From assembly GCA_049644285.1 (NCBI GenBank), contig JBARRP010000175.1:1-5618 (forward strand): a DNA stretch of 5,618 nucleotides. The letters are read 5' to 3'. The translations under genes and the position numbers were made by a program. The DNA is from CAVRXT01 sp049644285 (GTDB taxonomy: Bacteria > Acidobacteriota > Terriglobia > Acidiferrales > UBA7541). Each line of letters opens with the position of its first letter. The stretch's first letter is position 1. The notes below the pieces were generated by a model. The model had not been told where the DNA came from, made no database searches, and saw only the letters and a program-made list of their open reading frames with translations. Positions 5,234 to 5,618 of this stretch are shown here, in pieces.

Positions 5234-5598
5234 TGGCTAGGAAACCGCTTTCGAAACTCGCCCAACATCGCTTGGGTCTTGGGCGGTGATGCAGCCCCCA
5301 CGGGCTATGAGAACGTGTTCGAGCAACTTGCAGCCGGACTTGCAGTTGGAGATGGTGGAAGTCATCTTATGGGCTCGTGGATTTCTACACAAAACTGCGC
5401 AGCGATTACAATCTATCTCCGTTGAGACCCACTGGATATGGAGAGGGAGCTTATGAAGGCAGTCGTTACAGCACTGGTGCTGGCCCGACCCCTCCTCTAA
5501 CAGTTCGCAACCAAGCTTATTGGGCCTACCTTGGCGGCGGCTATTACACGTATGGGAACCACAGCATTATGTCCTATCACTTCGACTTGATTGGATAA
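5219..5598 (+). pseudogene. DUF4038/GH140 apiosidase-like glycosidase, 3' fragment with internal deletion
   Basis: From 5219 the frame reads F-A-Y-G-E-W-L-G-N-R-F, then SPNIAWVLGGD, then GYENVFEQLAAGL and GGSHLMGSW. This is the core of DUF4038/GH140 enzymes; the Asp of LGGD is a likely catalytic residue by family analogy. Near 5370-5377 the reading moves by one frame to DFYTKLRSDYNLSPLRPTGYGEGAYEG and NQAYWAYLGGGYYTYGNHSIM, also typical of the family, ending at TAA 5596-5598. The segment normally found between GSHLMGSW and the DYN block (roughly 30-40 residues with an LDFNM-type motif) is missing, so a deletion plus frameshift has occurred here. The fragment continues the 1560-1861 piece. After NHSIM the match fades, so the true 3' end may be lost or lie beyond the window. 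Confidence 0.8.
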
Positions 5599-5618
5599 GA
5601 ACGAAGGCTCCGTTCGAA

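Noticed and set aside
5599..5618. GAACG…CGTTC hairpin at the window end as terminator of the glycosidase remnant
   Set aside because: Five-base stem, no T-run seen before the window ends, and the upstream gene is a pseudogene. Support is too weak.
1..5618. CRISPR array, tRNA or rRNA gene, tRNA-targeted attachment site
   Set aside because: No regularly spaced repeats and no tRNA-like cloverleaf were seen. The insertion target is a protein-coding remnant.

Overview
The window looks like an accessory region of a moderately GC-rich soil or environmental bacterium. An acidobacterium or a similar polysaccharide-degrading lineage is my guess. It rests only on the gene types present (a GT4 glycosyltransferase and a GH140/DUF4038-like glycosidase) and on codon style, not on any marker gene.

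Layout. Positions 1-1152 (+) hold the 3' part of a GT4-type glycosyltransferase whose start lies outside the window. Positions 1220-about 1555 (-) hold the C-terminal remnant of what looks like a SAM-dependent methyltransferase. From about 1560 to 1861 (+) there is a decayed 5' piece of a DUF4038/GH140 (apiosidase-like) glycosidase gene. The matching 3' piece resumes at 5219 and runs to 5598. Between the two pieces sits a mobile element of about 3.36 kb that I call a large-serine-recombinase cassette. It carries a DUF5372-like gene, a control region, a two-HTH DNA-binding protein, a 96-residue unknown protein and a 696-residue serine recombinase, all on the + strand.

The main result concerns the element ends. 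Joining the host pieces at a shared CCTT (1858-1861 and 5217-5220) restores the glycosidase reading frame exactly (…TSGNA-F-AYGEWLG…). The reconstructed empty target and the reconstructed circle junction are both dyad-symmetric around the same TT dinucleotide, as expected for serine recombinase sites. At the right end, overlapping the last codons of the recombinase gene, lies a strong Shine-Dalgarno (GAGGAGG) with a GTG start that reads out of the element. Across the circle junction this GTG opens exactly the DUF5372 frame. The DUF5372 gene therefore appears to be split by the attachment site. In the circle it would be the fourth gene of a closed operon (promoter, HTH gene, small gene, recombinase, DUF5372). 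In the integrated form it loses its start region and picks up an ATG from the host target by position.

Within the element the genes are tightly coupled. There is an ATGA overlap between the small gene and the recombinase, and a GTGA overlap plus an A8 slippery run between the HTH gene and the small gene. A TTGACA/CATAAT promoter lies in an AT-rich control region that also holds two inverted repeats and a pair of direct repeats. The element family itself (recombinase + HTH + small ORF + DUF5372) looks like a recurring four-gene set. The circle-dependent assembly of one gene is what seems worth pursuing.
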